A DNA stretch of 6,576 bases from Cellvibrionales bacterium UBA5860 (GTDB taxonomy: Bacteria > Pseudomonadota > Gammaproteobacteria > Pseudomonadales > Porticoccaceae), in NCBI GenBank assembly GCA_002431545.1, contig DJFY01000004.1, forward strand, positions 26,741 through 33,316, written 5' to 3'. Below the pieces are notes generated by a model that ran no database searches, was not told the origin of the DNA, and worked only from the letters and a program-made list of their open reading frames with translations. Shown piece by piece: positions 4,878-6,576 of the stretch. A program made the translations under genes and the position numbers. Every line of letters begins with the position of its first letter. Position 1 is the stretch's first letter.

Positions 4878-6576
4878 ATGAATACCGAATACCGCAAAAA
4901 ACTTCCCGGCACAGAACTCGACTACTTTGATACCCGCGCAGCGGTTGATGCCATCGAGTCCGGCGCCTACGACAAACTGCCTTACACCTCGCGCATTCTC
5001 GCCGAGCAGCTGGTGCGCCGCTGTGAATCGGGCTCGCTGACCGATGCGCTCAAGCAACTGATCGAGCGCAAGCGGGATCTCGACTTCCCCTGGTATCCGG
5101 CCCGCGTGGTGTGTCACGACATCCTCGGCCAGACCGCTCTGGTGGATCTGGCCGGCCTGCGCGATGCTATTGCCGAAAAAGGCGGCGACCCCGCTAAGGT
5201 CAACCCGGTGGTGCCGACCCAATTGATCGTCGACCATTCCCTGGCTGTCGAATGCGGCGGCTTTGACCCGGACGCATTCCGGAAAAACCGCGAGATCGAG
5301 GACCGGCGCAACGAAGACCGCTTTCACTTTATAGAGTGGACCAAGACTGCATTTCAAAATGTCGACGTGATTCCCGCCGGCAATGGCATCATGCACCAGA
5401 TCAACCTGGAGAAGATGTCCCCGGTAGTTCAGGTTCGCGAGGGCGTAGCCTTCCCCGACACCTGTGTCGGCACCGACAGCCATACGCCCCATGTCGATGC
5501 CCTGGGCGTGATTTCCGTCGGTGTCGGTGGCCTCGAAGCCGAAACCGTGATGCTGGGCCGACCCTCCATGATGCGCCTGCCCGATATCGTCGGCGTTGAG
5601 TTGACCGGCAAGCGCCAGCCCGGTATTACCGCCACCGATATCGTCCTTGCGCTTACCGAATTTCTGCGCAAAGAGCGCGTGGTCGGCGCGTATCTGGAGT
5701 TCTACGGCGAGGGCGCCTCCAGCCTCAGCATTGGCGATCGGGCGACTATCTCCAACATGACGCCGGAGTACGGCGCTACCGCCGCCATGTTTTATATTGA
5801 CGAGCAAACCATCGATTACCTGACCCTGACCGGCCGCGAGCCGGAGCAGGTCGCTCTGGTGGAAACCTTCGCTAAACAGACGGGTCTCTGGGCCGATGCA
5901 CTGAAAACCGCCGAATACGAGCGCGTGCTGACGTTTGATCTATCGGCCGTTGAGCGCACCATGGCCGGACCATCCAATCCCCACGCCAGGCTCGCTACCC
6001 GCGAGCTGGCCGCCAAAGGCATCGCCGGCCCCTGGGAGGAAAAACCCGGCCAAATGCCCGATGGCGCGGTGATTATTGCTGCCATTACCAGTTGTACCAA
6101 CACCAGCAACCCCCGCAACGTCGTCGCCGCCGGGTTGTTGGCCCGCAAGGCGAACGAACTGGGACTGGTGCGCAAACCCTGGGTTAAATCTTCGTTCGCG
6201 CCCGGTTCAAAAGTTGCCGAGTTGTATTTGAAAGAAGCCAATCTGCTGTCAGAACTTGAAAAACTCGGCTTTGGCATCGTCGGCTTTGCCTGCACCACCT
6301 GTAACGGTATGAGCGGCGCGCTGGACCCGAAAATTCAGCAGGAGATTATCGACCGCGACCTATACTCCACCGCGGTACTCTCCGGCAACCGTAACTTCGA
6401 TGGCCGCATTCATCCCTACGCCAAGCAGGCCTTTTTGGCCTCGCCACCGTTGGTGGTGGCCTACGCTATTGCCGGCACCATCCGCTTTGATATCGAGCAG
6501 GACGCCCTGGGTACTGACAAAAACGGTCAGCCCATCACCCTCAAAGACATCTGGCCCAGCGATGAAGAGATCGACG
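4878..6576 (+). CDS. acnD: Fe/S-dependent 2-methylcitrate dehydratase AcnD (3' end cut off)
   Basis: AcnD belongs to the aconitase family and dehydrates 2-methylcitrate to a methylaconitate. It replaces the cofactor-free dehydratase PrpD and normally works with PrpF. The frame is open from ATG 4878 to the window end (566 codons), against about 865 residues in the family, so the C-terminal swivel domain lies outside. Family motifs are IVDHS (117-121), GNGIMHQ (168-174), GTDSHT (198-203) and SGNRNFDGR (502-510). The [4Fe-4S] ligands are C406 in SCTNTSNP and C472/C475 in ACTTCNG. The N-terminus (YRKKLPGTELDYFDTR) and long internal stretches match what I recall of Shewanella AcnD, which separates it from housekeeping AcnA. 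That N-terminal match also supports the start, since no Shine-Dalgarno is visible before ATG. It follows prpC by 111 nt across a terminator-like hairpin, so its expression may be partly uncoupled from prpBC. prpF is expected next. Confidence 0.95.
   Translation, partial: MNTEYRKKLPGTELDYFDTRAAVDAIESGAYDKLPYTSRILAEQLVRRCESGSLTDALKQLIERKRDLDFPWYPARVVCHDILGQTALVDLAGLRDAIAEKGGDPAKVNPVVPTQLIVDHSLAVECGGFDPDAFRKNREIEDRRNEDRFHFIEWTKTAFQNVDVIPAGNGIMHQINLEKMSPVVQVREGVAFPDTCVGTDSHTPHVDALGVISVGVGGLEAETVMLGRPSMMRLPDIVGVELTGKRQPGITATDIVLALTEFLRKERVVGAYLEFYGEGASSLSIGDRATISNMTPEYGATAAMFYIDEQTIDYLTLTGREPEQVALVETFAKQTGLWADALKTAEYERVLTFDLSAVERTMAGPSNPHARLATRELAAKGIAGPWEEKPGQMPDGAVIIAAITSCTNTSNPRNVVAAGLLARKANELGLVRKPWVKSSFAPGSKVAELYLKEANLLSELEKLGFGIVGFACTTCNGMSGALDPKIQQEIIDRDLYSTAVLSGNRNFDGRIHPYAKQAFLASPPLVVAYAIAGTIRFDIEQDALGTDKNGQPITLKDIWPSDEEID

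Noticed and set aside
4842..5807. Long open frame (321 codons) antisense to acnD
   Set aside because: acnD on the plus strand matches its family throughout with intact motifs. The antisense frame has no recognisable domain and reflects codon bias of the real gene.
5816..6298. 160-codon frame antisense to acnD
   Set aside because: It is opposite the conserved [4Fe-4S] region of acnD and has no ribosome site or recognisable domain.

Overview
The window reads as a piece of a gammaproteobacterial chromosome. The evidence is a LolE that resembles the proteobacterial inner-membrane lipoprotein exporter, a DUF2062 membrane protein next to it (an arrangement I recall from Pseudomonas and relatives), and a methylcitrate-cycle cluster of the GntR-prpB-prpC-acnD type. 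Codon use and base composition look even across the window. I see no sign of recent transfer, no mobile element, no RNA gene and no CRISPR array. A genus cannot be assigned; a marine or soil Pseudomonas-, Cellvibrio- or Alteromonas-like lineage is only a guess.

Layout. Positions 1-1191 (+) hold lolE without its first 15-20 codons. It meets, tail to tail with a 10-nt overlap, a DUF2062 membrane-protein gene on the minus strand (1182-1721). A 204-nt divergent intergenic region (1722-1925) follows. It contains three consecutive 13-bp perfect palindromes, several small repeats and a near-consensus sigma70 promoter whose -10 box touches the next start codon. From there the plus strand carries a GntR/FCD regulator (1926-2663), prpB (2710-3600), prpC (3645-4766) and acnD (4878 to beyond the window end). 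The gaps are 46, 44 and 111 nt, and the last one holds a strong terminator-like hairpin.

How the genes work together. PrpC condenses propionyl-CoA with oxaloacetate to 2-methylcitrate. AcnD, an Fe-S dehydratase of the aconitase family, converts it to a methylaconitate, which is normally isomerised by PrpF and rehydrated by an aconitase. PrpB splits 2-methylisocitrate into pyruvate and succinate. The cluster therefore detoxifies and uses propionate from odd-chain fatty acids or branched amino acids. The GntR/FCD protein is the likely local regulator. prpF is expected just downstream but is not in the window. LolE and DUF2062 belong to the neighbouring envelope locus and have no evident link to propionate.

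I found no previously undescribed system. The coding content is ordinary; the points worth a second look are regulatory: the stacked palindromes, the promoter over the gntR start, and the prpC-acnD hairpin.
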